DNA of 64,000 nucleotides from Rotaria socialis (taxonomy: Eukaryota; Rotifera; Eurotatoria; Philodinida; Philodinidae): positions 62,001 through 126,000 of the forward strand of contig CAJNYU010003377.1 in assembly GCA_905331475.1 (NCBI GenBank), read 5' to 3'. A program made the position numbers and the translations under genes. The first letter of the stretch is position 1. Each line of letters starts with the position of its first letter. The notes under the pieces are model-generated. The model worked only from the letters and a program-made list of their open reading frames with translations. It was not told the DNA's origin and did no database searches. Below are positions 48,501 through 62,002 of this stretch, one piece after another.

Positions 48501-51189
48501 ATTTAAATTGTCAGCATCTGAGCCACTCGGTGCAAAATCAAGATCAGCGCCAGCTATAACACATTTTTCGATGATATCTAAATCACATATTTCGGATGCG
48601 AGTAAAAATGGTGTTGAACCTAATTTTGTTACTGCATTCGGATCAGCACCACGTTGAAGAAGTAATTTAACAACATCGAATTTTCGAGATTTCATTGCTG
48701 CATAAAGTGGGGTCCAACCGGTTATGTTTAATTCATCAGCTAGATTACCAAACGGAGCAATATGCGTTTCAGCACCGGCATTTAATAATAATTCAACAAC
48801 TTGTATAATGCCCTTTTGTGATGGAATCCATAAGGCACTAACACCGTAGTGATTTTGAACACGTGGATTAGCTCCACGATCTAATAAATATTTAACGATT
48901 TCTATTCTACCTTCTTTTGCTGCACAAAATAATGGGGTTTGACCACATAAATTCATTGTCAATGCTAATGGACCTTTTCAAAAAAAGAAAAGAAGCGATC
49001 ATCATTTTAAGACTATTACCAAAAGTTTCTTACCACTGGGTGCTAATTCAAGATCAGCTCCGGCTAGTACAAGTAATTTAACACATTCAAAATATCCTTG
49101 TTCAGCTGCAAGCATCAATGCTGATATACCCGATTGATTTTGATGATTTGGATTTGCTTGATTTGCTAATAAGCGCTTCACACATTCAGGATGATTGTAT
49201 TTAGTTGCACCGATTAATGGTGTCGAACCAGCTATTTTATTATCTTCAGCTCGTTTGCCAGACGGTGCTGAATCAACAATAGCACCGCGTTGTAACAGAA
49301 TGTCAAGTATATCTGGCCAGCCAACTTCGGCAACCATTAATAATGGCGTAATACCGGACAGTGATGCTTTGTTCACTTCGACTTCGGGGCATGCTGAACA
49401 GAAGATTTCACCTTTAAACAAATATCAATTCATATTTGAAAAGAAAACTTACTAGCTAAAGCTTCAGTGATAGGCTTATGTTTTTTTCCAGCTGCTATAC
49501 TCAATGCTGTTAAACCGTCTGCTTCTCGATAACCTAAAAGTAGAGAAAAAAAAACAATTATTTACAATAAATAGCTATGTACTATTCAGAAAGTATTGCG
49601 TGAGTGAAACAAAACGAAGTTCTATTAGTATATAAAAAAGACTTATAAACAATGTGAATGTTTTTCATGTGTAGAACGCCGACAAAAGAATAAGTCGTAA
49701 TAGTAAATAACGATAATTGTGCAGGGTATTACTTCCATTGGGTGTTACATGATGCTGATCATATATTTTGATATTCCCATGTGAATATAAATAACAAATA
49801 TAGAAGTAAAAATGATGATTATATATTTATTGAATTCATATCAACAATACGGTGAAATGATTTCGATAAATTAGTATAAGGGATCGATATTAAATTCTAA
49901 ATGTTTCAGTTTATGTAAAATTAAACGATTAAGCATAAGTTTATTCAAATAGATGTTTTAGGATGGTTATAAAATTATCTTTCGTTGTAATCATGTTGTT
50001 CAATTTTTCGTGTCATATTGACCGCAACCTTCTTCGAATAGTACCCAAATGTCAATTGATGAATGAAATGAAAAAAGATCAATTATGTCTTTTTATTTAT
50101 ATTTGAATTAAAGTTTAGATTTAAAATCTTTTTTGTTTTATTTTCGCAATGTAATCTATCGATATGGTCAATAGCTGGTCTACAAGAAGTAACATATAAT
50201 ATATGTTGCGTTTATTGGTACAATGTTTATGTTTAATGTAAAAGCAAGTTCTTCATAATCGATTTTATTTGTTTTTCTTTGTTTACAGAATAAATATTGA
50301 TTTTCTCGATAAAAATCTTATTCAGAATAAATCGACATATTTCTATTTGACGAATGATGATCAAATCTCCGTGTGATTGATGATTTTAAATCTATACGAT
50401 ATTGTAGATGACATCTATTGATGTTAATCTTGTTTGAAATTGTAATCGATCTAGATAAACACGTGGTATTCGTTCTAACCACACAATTCTCAGTATTCTT
50501 GAACATGGATTATAATATATTGAATTTTGTTCTTTATTATCTAATCGTTATTGTCCACGAGACTCATACCAATGATTTGATTAACTCCAAAGCACGTACA
50601 ATGTTAGTCATTGCGTTAAACTTGTGATCTTATGTAAAACTTTAATTGATTCCATAGATATATTGGAATCGGTACGTTATTGAATACCAGGTAAAATAAG
50701 ATCCAATAGGGCACGAATAAATTGATCAAATTTCATTTAAATTTAACCATAAATTTCTTATTAAATGTGGATACGGCATGTCATTTTTGTAAAAAATTAT
50801 TTATCTATCGTATATAGCTACGATGAAATAGTACGCAATACACTCGTAGAAATAGGTAGAATAAAATGCTCATCGAAGAAATGATAAAATCGATGGAATA
50901 AAGTAATCAAAAAAACTCGACATATAATAATATTCAATGAATATTTGCATTGTAATACAAAACTCATTTTTAATCGAAACAAGAAAGGAACGGAAACAGT
51001 TCAAATTTTACTTTACATACCCATATTGAGAACTTCTTTCTTCGTTGTGAATGCTTTACGGCGATCCAATTCGTCAAGTATCTCTTTGAGCCGTTTGACA
51101 TCGCCTGATTGTGCGGCGCTGAAAATGTCTTGATGGTATTGTTCTAAGTCACCTTCGCCTTTGCTTGCTTTTGTGTTTGTACAACCCAT
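45569..51189 (-). CDS. Acylated ankyrin-repeat protein, about 17 repeats
   Basis: Predicted 736 aa in nine coding exons: 51189-51021, 49533-49453, 49411-49034, 48973-48264, 47372-47283, 47220-46780, 46723-46616 and 45802-45569 (eight blocks resolved). The frame sums to 737 codons with stop. The N terminus MGCTNTKASKG is a myristoylation/palmitoylation signal. A short helical segment (DIFSAAQSGDVKRLKEILDEL) is itself ankyrin-like. The rest is an ankyrin array marked by TPL/SAL turns (GITPL, STPLI, GISAL, GQTPL, GVSAL, GWTPL and so on). Roughly every second repeat carries an extra loop ending in a (S/P)xGxxAxxxxITG-type segment (APSGKRAEDN, APFGNLADEL, APSGSDADNL, TPQGELAEEN, SPTGQVARDL), so the array is a two-repeat super-unit. 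No catalytic domain is fused. Likely a membrane-tethered binding scaffold. Intron 1 (1487 bp) is far longer than the others. Confidence 0.85.
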
Positions 51190-54100
51190 ATTGTCTAAAA
51201 TATATCAAACGATAAAGATAAAAGCAAATATTGAGTGGCTTTTTTTATGTACGATCATACACAACTGGAAAAAAATGAAGGTTATTTTTGATGACCGAAG
51301 TACAGATAACAGTTCTAATATTTTCTATAAATGGTAATCGAAAGCAAGTGAAAGATGCCTATATAACTCAACGAAAGAAAGACATACGGTTTACTCAATG
51401 AAGCGATAAATGAAGAATAAGTCTCTTAGGACGACCTAACTCGTTTTCTTTGTTATTTTCCTACATCCAAAAACTATTCAAATCCTACATAATTTTAATA
51501 GATAAATCGTTGCATTTATACATATATGTATATATAGTGTAAAAGGAGCAGTGAAAAAAATGATTCATGATAATAAACTTTTATGAATAGTTTTATAACA
51601 GTTATAGACATCACGGGCGAGAATATGAGAGCTACAAATCTAACAGAAATAAACAGAAACAACTTCTATACTGGAGAGAAAAAGAAAGAAAGAACGACAG
51701 AGACAGGCAGACATGTAATGTAAAAGTAAAAACAACAATGTGTGAGTCAGACAATATCTGTTTCAACACGGAATAAAATAAATTTTCGAACATTTTATTT
51801 GAAAAGAAGAAAAAAAATCAAGTTGAGGAAAAGAATCGCTGTGGTTTTTTTAGTTGACATTTATCGATCTATAGATGTCACTTTAGATATATGAAACATT
51901 TATGATCTAAAACAACTGAAAAGAAATTTCTATCGAATTCGGAAACCATGATTTTATATGAAAGTTCATGGGTAATATTGGTATATTCTTTTGTTCTGCA
52001 ATGGACGATCGCGAATCTTCTACTAGGTAAAACCTAATGGTTTTTCATGAAGACGCAAAGGCTTCTCGTGTGTTTCTTTTTTACTTTTATAAATTAAAAC
52101 TAAAATGATTTTAACGATTTATGAAGACATTTTTATGGTTTCAGAATCCCATAAATAATGTTAATATTAGTGTTTAAAGATTTTATAGTTTGAAACCTTG
52201 AAATATAAATATATTAATTGAAGTTCGAATTTGCTGGAAAGTTAATTTATTTAAGTGAGTCTACTTTAACAAAAAATATTTAATAGGTTTCTATATATTA
52301 TGGTAGGATCTAGGTATAATAGTCGATGCGAAATATTTTAAAGTCAAGTATTATAGGATCATTTTGAATCAACTCTTCATGCAAAAAAAGCATGAAGTTT
52401 GATCGAATTTTTTTGCGACATTTAAGAGAAAAAGAAAACACAGTTATTCGATACATTCGTATAAATTTTAAATGGTAATCAAAGTCATGGTTATTAAAAG
52501 AATACGTTACTGTGATTTTATCTTTTTGCCTATTCATTATTGACGTACATCTCTGATTGATTTGCTTTGTTGCAAACTTTGTCCTTTCTGTCTATTTCAG
52601 AATGTTGTTTAACGAGATGATTGAGACGAAGATCGAAAGGATGGGAACGTAAGTTGCTACATTTATTTTCTCAAATTTTACAGCTCACGGGCAAAAGTAT
52701 GGCATGCACAACAAATGTAAACCAATCGAAAAAGTTTATTTATGACCGTCGTACTGTTTTTTTTCCTAAGAGTACTTTTGAAAATAAAAGCAGGATGTCA
52801 AAGAAAAATAATGTTGGGGTTCATTTACAATTAAAAGTCAAAATGACGTCATATTAAGTTTTTGTTTCTTGAGGAAGTCAACTTTAAAAAAAAGGAAATT
52901 GAACTTTAATGATGATAATATCATAGGAAAATATACTATTGAAAAGTTAAGAACGATTCCTATCACGAATAACAAATATGAAGTTTTAGATAACTTGGTA
53001 TTTAACTCTTTCTTTTATTTTATTACAAAGACTTATTTTGCAGCTATATGTATTTTGTCTGACCTTTCAAATGTTAAGCGGTTGGACAACTGATTTTAAT
53101 AAGCACGATAGAGTAGTTATATAAATTTCGTATTTTGTTAAAAAAGTTTATTGCGTCGAGTAGACGACCTACGAACGTGCCAAAACATTTTCGTGCCGTT
53201 CAGTAATAACACAATATCCTTGTGTTGATAATTTCAACATTCCGTTTTTATTTACTCTACTATATGTCAAACATGAGATTCACTTTTGCTTTACAAGAAT
53301 TTCTGCATCAAACAAGAGTTTTGATTGATGAGACACAACACGGTTCCCGTCTAGAGAGACTTTTAAAAGCACTTGGGAATCAATATTAATTCTTTTTTTA
53401 TCATAGAATACGACAATTTATTCGATCATCGAAGGAGATTCTAGACCATGATTAATATGGATCTATTATAATTTGATTCTGATTGTTATTCTATTACAGA
53501 GGATAGTAGAACAAAAAAGAAAGGAAAGAAACTGAAGTATCAATATTAGTAACAAAAGAAAATATTCATTGAGTAGATTAAAGAAGGATCTTAACAATTA
53601 GATAACATTTTTAGCTTCAATCGTAAGAGGTCTATCATTGATAAGAGTCGATCAATGACCTAAACCTTATGAGAATAGTTATTATTAAGCAATGACTACA
53701 TTCGATATGGCTTATCAAAACATGATTATTATTCTTTTCTATGCATTCGCTACTGCTCCTATCTCATCCTATCATTATGAAATAAGCCTATATGCAACAT
53801 GTTGTTGCTATTGTGGTTGTTCGATTGGTCTAATATATTGACTGGCTATAATATCAATTCTTTACAACAATTATATTTGCATTATTGACAATCTCAAGTG
53901 TACGCGAGTAGAGTATTCATTAAAAACGAATTTCAATTCAACTGCTGCATCGCATGAAAGTGATGGGCTGAGCTCGATCTATATCGATAATAATATGAAT
54001 TTGTTAAATAAAAAATCAAAACTATAATAGGAACATAGAATTACGATAATTTTACGTTCGAAACTCTCACGTGAAATGCTATCCATCTACTACATGAAAA

Positions 54101-55994
54101 TTCACATCAAGAACGGCAAAGCATTTCTTCAACGATAAATAGTAGACCATAATGATTGGCGTATTAATTTTGGTATTTAAGCCTTTAATTCTTTTATACT
54201 TAATATTTTTTTACTTTTGTGATACATGTACAAATATCACTTATTTATGACATACCTCATGAATATAATAATCAGAGCGCACTAAAGAGGAACTGTACTG
54301 GCTCGAACATGCGTCGCTATCAGAAATCAGACATATGATAAAACATGGTGTTGGTATAAAAACCATGGCCAAACTACGATAAAAATTAATGATTTTTTTC
54401 TTCTTGTTGTATGACACTGCATAAAAAACATAAGCCATCATAGATTCTATATAAATGCCGATTCATTTAAATAGGAATTGTTTTCTCTGCTATTATAAAT
54501 CAATAAAAAGTTCGCTACGAATTCAGAAATATGAAACAAAAACGCATCGTGTTTTCATTGGTTCTTGCGAATAAGAAAAGGATACTTGTTCGAAGCGCAA
54601 CGGTGCCTGTGAAATTGATGAACAAGGCAATGGCTATTATGATTGTCACCAAACTGTCAACACGATACTGATTGTTCTGGCAGAGAAAATTGTTGTGCAC
54701 CATGATATCGAAGTCTTGATGCATTAAATACATAAAATAACTTTTTCTTTAAACATACATTTATATACTGTTGTTTTTACATGTATTCAAAAACAAAATG
54801 CTCAGCTATTTTTTTAATGAAATCCTGCAAACACTCTTGAACTAAATGATAGATTTTTTTTTATAAAGTGTTGATCTAGTGTTTTTGAAAGAAAATACTA
54901 AAAATAATCAATATATATATATATATATATATATGAAACTATCGCAATATTAGATCCAGATAATGAAGGGTTATCAAAGAACCATTTGTATTGATAGCAA
55001 TCAGGCGTGGAAAAAAACAACTGTCACATGAATACTATGATTAGTTTAATGAGCAAATTATGAAAGTTATTTTGAAATTCACTATTGTTAAACAAGTTTG
55101 GAACGATGCTGTTCTTCATTGTTGCAATATCTGTAAAAATAGAAAACGTTTCATCTTATACATGAATTTACCGCGAAATGATTGACATTAATATTTTAAG
55201 CTAATGAAAAACTAAGGGAGAGATTTACTTGTTTTGTTTTTCAAAAACAGACAATGCTATTTTTTTGTGTTGCAAAAGATAATTGAATTTTTGCGATTCA
55301 AACACACCTTAGCGATCGCAAAGAAAAACATTTTTCGGTGTGCTGAACGTTTCAGTCATCGCAATTCTCGGTTAAAACATGCTTTTTAATATAAAACAGT
55401 TATTCTGATTTGCCGAGAATCAAATTTCAATTCGTAAAAAGCTGATTACACTTCTGTTATTGCTATTATTGGCGGAAGAAATCATTTTCCAGCTGACAAA
55501 ATCCTGTGTCTATCTATATCGCGTTTTATTTTTAATGAGTCGAAGGAAGTGTGTCACAATGACTCAAATGTAAGAAGAAAAAAAATGCATCTTGACATGT
55601 TGCCGAAAGTGATGATCAAATTTTTTTTCAATCAATCAGCTACCATGATATAATCGTTACTAATTCTCTCAAATTGAATTTACATATTTTCCGAGAAAGA
55701 GTTCATGCATGAAAAAAACTTAGCGAATTTCTAAGACATACAAGATAAATCGTAATAAAAGAAAGCCATAGGTAAAGAATTCTAAGCAAATATACATCAA
55801 TGTTCGATGTAGTAAAGAACTGTTCTGCTAGAGTATTTCCCAAAGTATTCTTTTTTGTGCGACATCTTTCCAACAGAATCACAGCTGAATGATTCCTTCA
55901 TTCGCTAGAATTTATGTAAATGAAATTTTTGATGCCATTGAAGCCATATGTAAAAACTAGCATCAGTTCTTTTGCGCATCATTGTTAACAGAAT
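51190..55994. other. Long intergenic region
   Basis: About 4.8 kb, AT-rich, with a (TA)n run at about 54910-54934. Open frames at 52310-52537, 52621-53093 and 54241-54733 show no family features. A plus-strand cysteine-rich fragment near 54670-54710 (DTDCSGRENCC) recalls a WAP motif but is out of frame with its neighbourhood. It should hold the divergent promoters of the ankyrin and DUF2383 genes. Confidence 0.45.
54910..54934. repeat. (TA)n microsatellite
   Basis: Uninterrupted TA run in the intergenic space before the DUF2383 gene. Confidence 0.95.
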
Positions 55995-56548
55995 ATGTCG
56001 TCAAATACAACTATGGGAACACTTGCGTCGCAAATAACTTCTGATGAAGCTGCAACAATTCATCGGCGAGCAACAGAGAAATGTCAAATTGTGTTAGAAA
56101 CATTGTACGATTCCTACAACGGTTATAAACAATGTGGTGAAAATTGTGAAGATGTAACATTGAAATCACTGTTTCAACGAATTGCTGCGAGTCGTGCTGA
56201 TTTGATTGTTCAGTTATCAAATGCTATCCAAGTTGATTTAAGTGCTCAACCGTATGCCATTTTTCATTCATAAGTTTATAACATGTATATTTATTGAATA
56301 ATTTTAGAATAAAATCAGGTTCAGCTATTGCAGCAGCTCATCGAACATGGATTGATGTTAAAGTATGGTTTACCGATGGTCGAGATAAATCAGTTATCAT
56401 CACTGAAGTTCATCGTGGCGAGCAAATTTTAATCCAATTTTACGAAGCAACTTTAGAAGATCAAAATATTCTACCCAAAGTTCGTGATCTTCTCGAAGAA
56501 CAACTTACAAAAGTCAAAGAACAAAATTTATCTATTGATACTATCTAA
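55995..56548 (+). CDS. DUF2383 / PA2169-family ferritin-like four-helix protein
   Basis: Predicted 165 aa from two exons (55995-56251, 56308-56548) around a 56-bp GT-AG intron; the joint restores an in-frame Pro codon. The pattern matches the DUF2383/PA2169 family from memory: a helix with the LYDSYNGYKQCGEN region, DVTLKSLFQRIAASRADL, then AHRTWIDVK, then ITEVHRGEQILIQFYEATLED and a final VRDLLEEQL helix. This is a bacterial family with ferritin-like helical-bundle predictions; biochemical role is unknown. Acidic/His residues of the ERGED-type stretch are kept as EVHRGE. An intron and animal neighbours indicate a genuine nuclear gene rather than contamination. The start codon follows TTGTTAACAG, which could be a 5' acceptor (cis or trans splicing). 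AATAAA at 56679-56684. Confidence 0.8.
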
Positions 56549-57285
56549 AGTTTCAATTGAAACGATACATTTTTTTTCTCTTCAAGATATTCATTGATAA
56601 TATTTAATCTTGCATATTTACTTTTTTTGATCAATTTTTCCTATACGACAAATTATTCTAGTCATAGAAAACAAGATAAATAAAGGATGACATAGGGATG
56701 ACTAATAATATTTAATTATTCATAGACAACATGTGAACCATGTTCATTAGAAAGATTAACAAACAGTAATACAATTATTGGTAATTGTACAAGAAGCAAT
56801 GCTATCTTGATCGTTGAGTGTCTTTGACTCTTTCTATTGAATGAGCTATTTTATCAATTGAGGAGAATAATGTATTTGCTTGATCAACAAAATAAAATCG
56901 TTTGGCCCTTGATTAGACACATAGCGATCTCAATATTAAATCAGTTGTTTTTACCGATTCTTTTTTCCAGGTCGTGTTCGTCGAACAAAAGATCATTGAA
57001 TTCCCTGTTGCAATGAACTAGGACAGCAAACATAAGAATTGCTTTGCATTAATTAACGTCGCGAACAGGATGAAAGGAAACAGTTCTACGATGATTTCAT
57101 CTTGAATAGAGATTTTTAAGCGATCCAAATGAAACAGCTAATAAAATATGAAAGAGGAAAAAAGCTTTTGTGCCCCTTTGACAAGCAAGTATTATCTGGA
57201 GATTTACATTTTGCTTATATTCTATTAGCATAACAACGTTACAAAACATTTATAGTTAACAGTCTTGGTTTTTTTAAGTTCATCA
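56549..57285. other. Intergenic, convergent 3' ends
   Basis: Holds the DUF2383 polyadenylation signal (56679-56684). No other feature recognised. Confidence 0.5.
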
Positions 57286-58470
57286 TCAGTTGATTGTACA
57301 TTGATCATTTAATGGTAAACCATAATGAATAAGTTGATTCATTGAAGAGTCGATTAAATAGAGTTCATAGTCCGATGTTAATATCATATCGTAAAGAGTA
57401 GGATAAGGCATTGACATATTCCACGAAGCAACTTCATTGCCATATATTCGATCATATATACGAATACCGAAACCTAACATGAGTACCCACAAACGATTAC
57501 CACACGAATCAACGGCTAAAGACATGGGTATTTCTGTACTATTATAATTCGGAACAAGAATAGACCACATGAATGTACTAGTAGACAGTTGATAAATTGT
57601 TGCGTTATTTCCACTAACATAAATGATTGCATCATCATTTGACTTTGCTAAACCATAAGGTTGACTAAATGGAATCGGCACTGTTTGATTGTATGTCAAT
57701 TAGAATGAATATGAATTCCAATTAAAAAAAATTAATGTTGAGTTCGAATCATGTTGAAAAATAGTACACATGATGGAATTGTTAAAAAGCCAAACAGCAC
57801 GTTGAGGATCACCTTCCGAAAAATCCATCGCAGTCAACGGTGCTAAAGTTGAATCATACTCGTAGAAATTAAAGGGGTTTGCTCGAGTTGGAGGATTAAT
57901 ACCGGCAAAATAAATTCCGTCATGATAACTAATTGGTTGTGCATTAGCTCCTGCTAATGTATTTTGTTTAGCAGTCATACTTTTGGATGCTTCTCTCATT
58001 TGTATCGATCTTTCAATTCCATAAGTGATCGCGAACACATTAAGATCAGCATTGAGTGCTAAACCAACTGGCTGTGTAACATTAACACTATTAAATGTAT
58101 CTGATAGTTGAATTTTGTACAAAAGCCATGATATATCCGAACAGCAGATTGATTTTAATGAATTAAAAAAACCCTTATTGAGAATATAAATCGCAGAACT
58201 CGATGATGACGTCATATAATATGTTCCATTCGAAGGAGAACCATTTGGAATCAATTCACATGCTTGATAATTAATAAAATAATTAAATGCTACAATAGTC
58301 GCTTGTTCATATTGAAGAGCTTGGCACATACAGTAAGACCATGATGATTGATTATATAGCCATAGACTCACAATATTACTGGTTATCAATTGTGCTCCAG
58401 AGACAGTATCATACGGCACACTAATGATCGAATCAGGAATGAGCAGTATCAAGAAAATAGAAAGAAACAT
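57286..58470 (-). pseudogene. Secreted beta-propeller-like protein interrupted by one in-frame stop
   Basis: A single minus-strand frame of 395 codons runs from Met58470 to the stop at 57286 with one TAA at 57702-57700. The first part (256 aa) starts with a signal peptide (FLSIFLILLIPDSIIS), then a cysteine-bearing N-terminal module (YCMCQALQYEQ, FNYFINYQACELI) that recalls PAN/apple-like segments, then blade-like text (QPVGLALNADLNVFAITY). After the stop, the same frame continues with more NHL-like blades (QPYGLAKSNDDAIIYVSGNN, MSLAVDSCGNRLWVL). Asn-glycosylation sequons are frequent. No GT-AG pair removes the stop cleanly. It may be a recent pseudogene, a sequencing error, or a read-through case. 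Propeller membership is by pattern only; ligand unknown. Confidence 0.6.
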
Positions 58471-60775
58471 GATAGAATGAAATGAGTTTAGAAAAATGGA
58501 AATGTTGGTTTTATATTTATTCGATAAAAATGCGCTATTAATATATTACAAAACTTTGCTGTTTACATTTAATGGACTTTTAAGTGTCAACTTGAATGTG
58601 ATACGATGAATAGGCTAAATAGAGAAACTTAGTTCTGAGTGCTTCATTAGGCCACGGTAGAAATAGAAATTTTGAACTTTGAAGAAGTTCCAAACTATTG
58701 CAACCTGGAAATAGCTAATTTTTGATAATGAAAAATTTAATAGCAAAATAGTGCATCTCGAAAGAGATAATAGCAAAATGATAGTGATGAGATATAAAGA
58801 AAACTGTTTGCATCTAAATTACAAAATTTTCATCCAACAAACATATGAAGATGTTATCAATGAATTTTCTAACGGTTATCGGATGGTCATTTCTATGATA
58901 ATTTTTCATCCTCTTCCTGGTCAGATTTCTTCGATAGACGACTTGTGAATGTAGTGGTACGATGTTTTTCCCCAACGAACTGAATCGTTTTTGCAGTTGA
59001 ATGAAGTAGAATTTGACAACGCCTCAATCAATCTCAGAAAGGCGACGTTTATTATTGAAAAGAAGCTAGTTTAGTAATACTCTTTTTTCTTAGTTAAGTG
59101 ATAGACATGTCCATATTACCTTTAAATTTAAGATTCAATTCTTTCATATTAACTTGGCATACTTGCTGAATACATGACGGAAGTAAGACTTTTGGAAATT
59201 CATCATTTTTACGTATTCTTGGAACGTCATTTTCGATACAGCTAAGTTTTTAAGAAAAAAAATTGAATCTAAAACATAATTTATTATTTGATGAATCAAT
59301 TTTCAGATTTTAGAATCTGAGACGAATTTCGATGAAGTATTGCGAATTTTGAAACAAAACCAAAGTTATCAATTAGATGAACCATATTAAAGGACAACAG
59401 TGATATAAGTTGATCCTTTATATAATGCAATCCTCTCATCAATCTACCTGGACAGAGAAAAACACCTCTAGAAGAACTGCAATGAATACATCAACAGCTC
59501 GTTCTAGTATCTCGACACTTATAAATGAAGCAAAAATTCTCTACGTCGTTATTACTTCAATTAGACAATGTAACGATATATTTTTAGCCAAGAAACCTAG
59601 ATACTGGTTGTATCGCTCTCAGGAAAAAGTCTCTATGATTCATTATAATGAACGACCTGTGTTGTTGTTGGTGCCTTCTTTTCTTTAGTTCTATTGACTC
59701 CGAAAGTAAAAAGATTTCATTTGAAATCGATATTCTGATTCAGAAATTCTTCAGATCTCGCCCATGATTTTTGTTCTTCTGTCACTATCAAGAACTATAA
59801 GTTACCCGGAATCAGTCGGAGACCTCCCGAATCATAACTCTTGACATTGGTGGACTTCAAAAATGAAATTATAGCTAGTAGTTGGTATACCATTTTTACA
59901 ATAAGATACCCCACAACTATACATTATAACATAAATACAGTTTTGAACAATAGAAGATTATTTTTGTTATACATTGTCGTTTAGCAGGATTGGTTAATTT
60001 AATAAAATGGAACAAAGACAGTTTTTAATGTAAAATAAAAATTTAGTCAATTTTATTTTTTCACCTAAAGAAGAAGAATAACAAAAAAATTAACATCCAA
60101 CAGTAAAGCGGCCAACCGTAGAGTAATTGACGAGAATAACATGACGAATAACAAGAAGCAAGACGATCACGAGCAAAAAATTCACAGTATTGAGACACAG
60201 GTGCTTTCTTCAATGAAAATTGTAAATTATTTTCCTCATATCTATTGTTAGACAAAAGTCTATCGATGTCATCAACTGAGTCTTGGATTAGGTAAACTTT
60301 TACCAATACATACTTGAACGATTCCAAAAACAGTGATGTTAATAATTGTAGTTCTATTAGTATCGTAACGACAAAAATAATGTCTAGTAGATGAAGTATA
60401 GAAATAATAGCATCAGAAGAATTTACTAGTACTTCTAGTGTAGATAATACTACGACATTAATGCTATCACTAATAATCAGCAGACATTTTATTCAAGCAT
60501 ATATGAGTATAAGTTTTGGTCGTGCTCTTTCTAGTGTTAAAACAGTAGAATTTTATAGTAAACTAACTATACAAGGAAAGAGATTTGTGAAAATTTTAAT
60601 AATTAGTAGTTTTTAATGAAATCTTTATGATTGTTTCTGCTGAAGTTATAAGTTAAATAATTAGTTAAGGAATTAGGCTTGTTGGTAAATTTATAAATCA
60701 ATAAATAAAGGTTAATTATAGTGAAATACATCGATGCATAAATGTAAAAATTGCAATACGTCATTGTATGTTTTT
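58471..60775. other. Intergenic
   Basis: AT-rich. Open frames at 58751-58948, 59410-59688 (+) and 60061-60327 (-) have no recognisable family or splice partners. No gene called. Confidence 0.4.
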
Positions 60776-61010
60776 GTGTACTCAAAAAAAGTGAGTACAC
60801 TCTAGATTCAGTCAGTGTGTCCGTCCGGCCGTTAACACGATAAGCTTTGAAAGCCTCATCCGATTGTCATGAAACTTTGTACACAGAACGATCTCATCAA
60901 TATCTCAGCCGAGTTCGAAGATGAGAAGGATCCGCCAAGAAATGGCTGAGCTATCGAAAAAATTGTCATTATTGACCAAACCATCCCTGAGGAGGGAGGG
61001 GGGTACAGGG
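60776..61010. repeat. Possible dispersed repeat opening with a hairpin
   Basis: An 8-bp stem GTGTACTC/GAGTACAC (60776-60783, 60793-60800) around an A-rich loop. Then comes a GC-richer block with GTCCGTCCGGCCGTTAACACG, a CGATTGTCATGAAACTTTG segment, and a polypurine GGAGGGAGGGGGGTACAGGG stretch. Composition differs sharply from the flanks. From memory, similar non-coding 'TGTCCGTCCG...GAAACTTTGTACAC' blocks recur in invertebrate genomes, but I cannot test copy number here. Confidence 0.4.
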
Positions 61011-62002
61011 ATTTTTTTTCTTAGAATTATTCAAAACATGCCTAAATCGACTCAGTTTTTGCAGTACACATAACAATCGGATGCGAATCCGATGTTTCCT
61101 CATTTATTATCTGTATTTCCTTCTTTCTTCTTCTCTCACTACGGCATGTGATACTTGTATGGATATGCGCATTAACAAATTGTACGTACTCTATGCCTCT
61201 ATCCTTCCTCCGAATTTCAGTTTATTGTCAATGAGTAGAAAAACGTTCTAAGTAACAAAAGTATCCATATGATTTTTTAAATTTATCCTTCAATCATACG
61301 TTTGCTGTACCAACAAAATCATAGTTTATAAAAGAAAATAGCGTATGGGCGTGCCATCTTAAAGATCTGTACGAGTAATATTGTTTTTTTTTGTGTACAA
61401 AGTTATGTGACATCAACGTATTGTAGGAGATGTTTGCTGTTTGAGGAACAAGTGAAAAGTTTCATGGAGATAAACAAGATGCTGCTGCACACGAGTAGTT
61501 TATAATGGCTAACGAAGAAGGAATGTTGGCCTGGAAAATCAGAATATGAAAAATGTTTATTTATCCTAACAAAAAAATCCAATTATGTGTTCATTATTCT
61601 GAAATCTATCTATTTGAATTCCGTAGTTTTGTTTTCAAGTAATGAGCAAAAACAATCTTCCCTTGTATGACTCTATTTTATAAACAATATGTCAAGATGC
61701 ATAAATGCTATAAAAATAATATCTAGTATGTCATGTACCTGACTGCCGGTTAATATCAGAGAAATCGTATGGACTGGTTCTAACGCATCACCAAAAAAGG
61801 CATAGAAACCATTCTTGCAGATAAAAGTAAAATATCAAATGTTAATAAATGAAATATTTTGCTGGAAGAAACAGTTTTATTCTAGGATAAGGATATACAC
61901 TAGTTAGATAATTGATATAAATAACGTTGAATAAAATGTATCGACAAAGATTCGCTGAATATACAAAAATGCATAAACGCTAACCATTAGTTTTAATTAT
62001 AC
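61011..62002. other. Intergenic
   Basis: AT-rich sequence downstream of the Ly6-like gene; nothing recognised. Confidence 0.4.

Noticed and set aside
54600..54720. Possible WAP-like cysteine-rich exon (DTDCSGRENCC) on the plus strand
   Set aside because: Needs a frame change relative to upstream cysteine-bearing text and has no clear splice sites or signal peptide exon.
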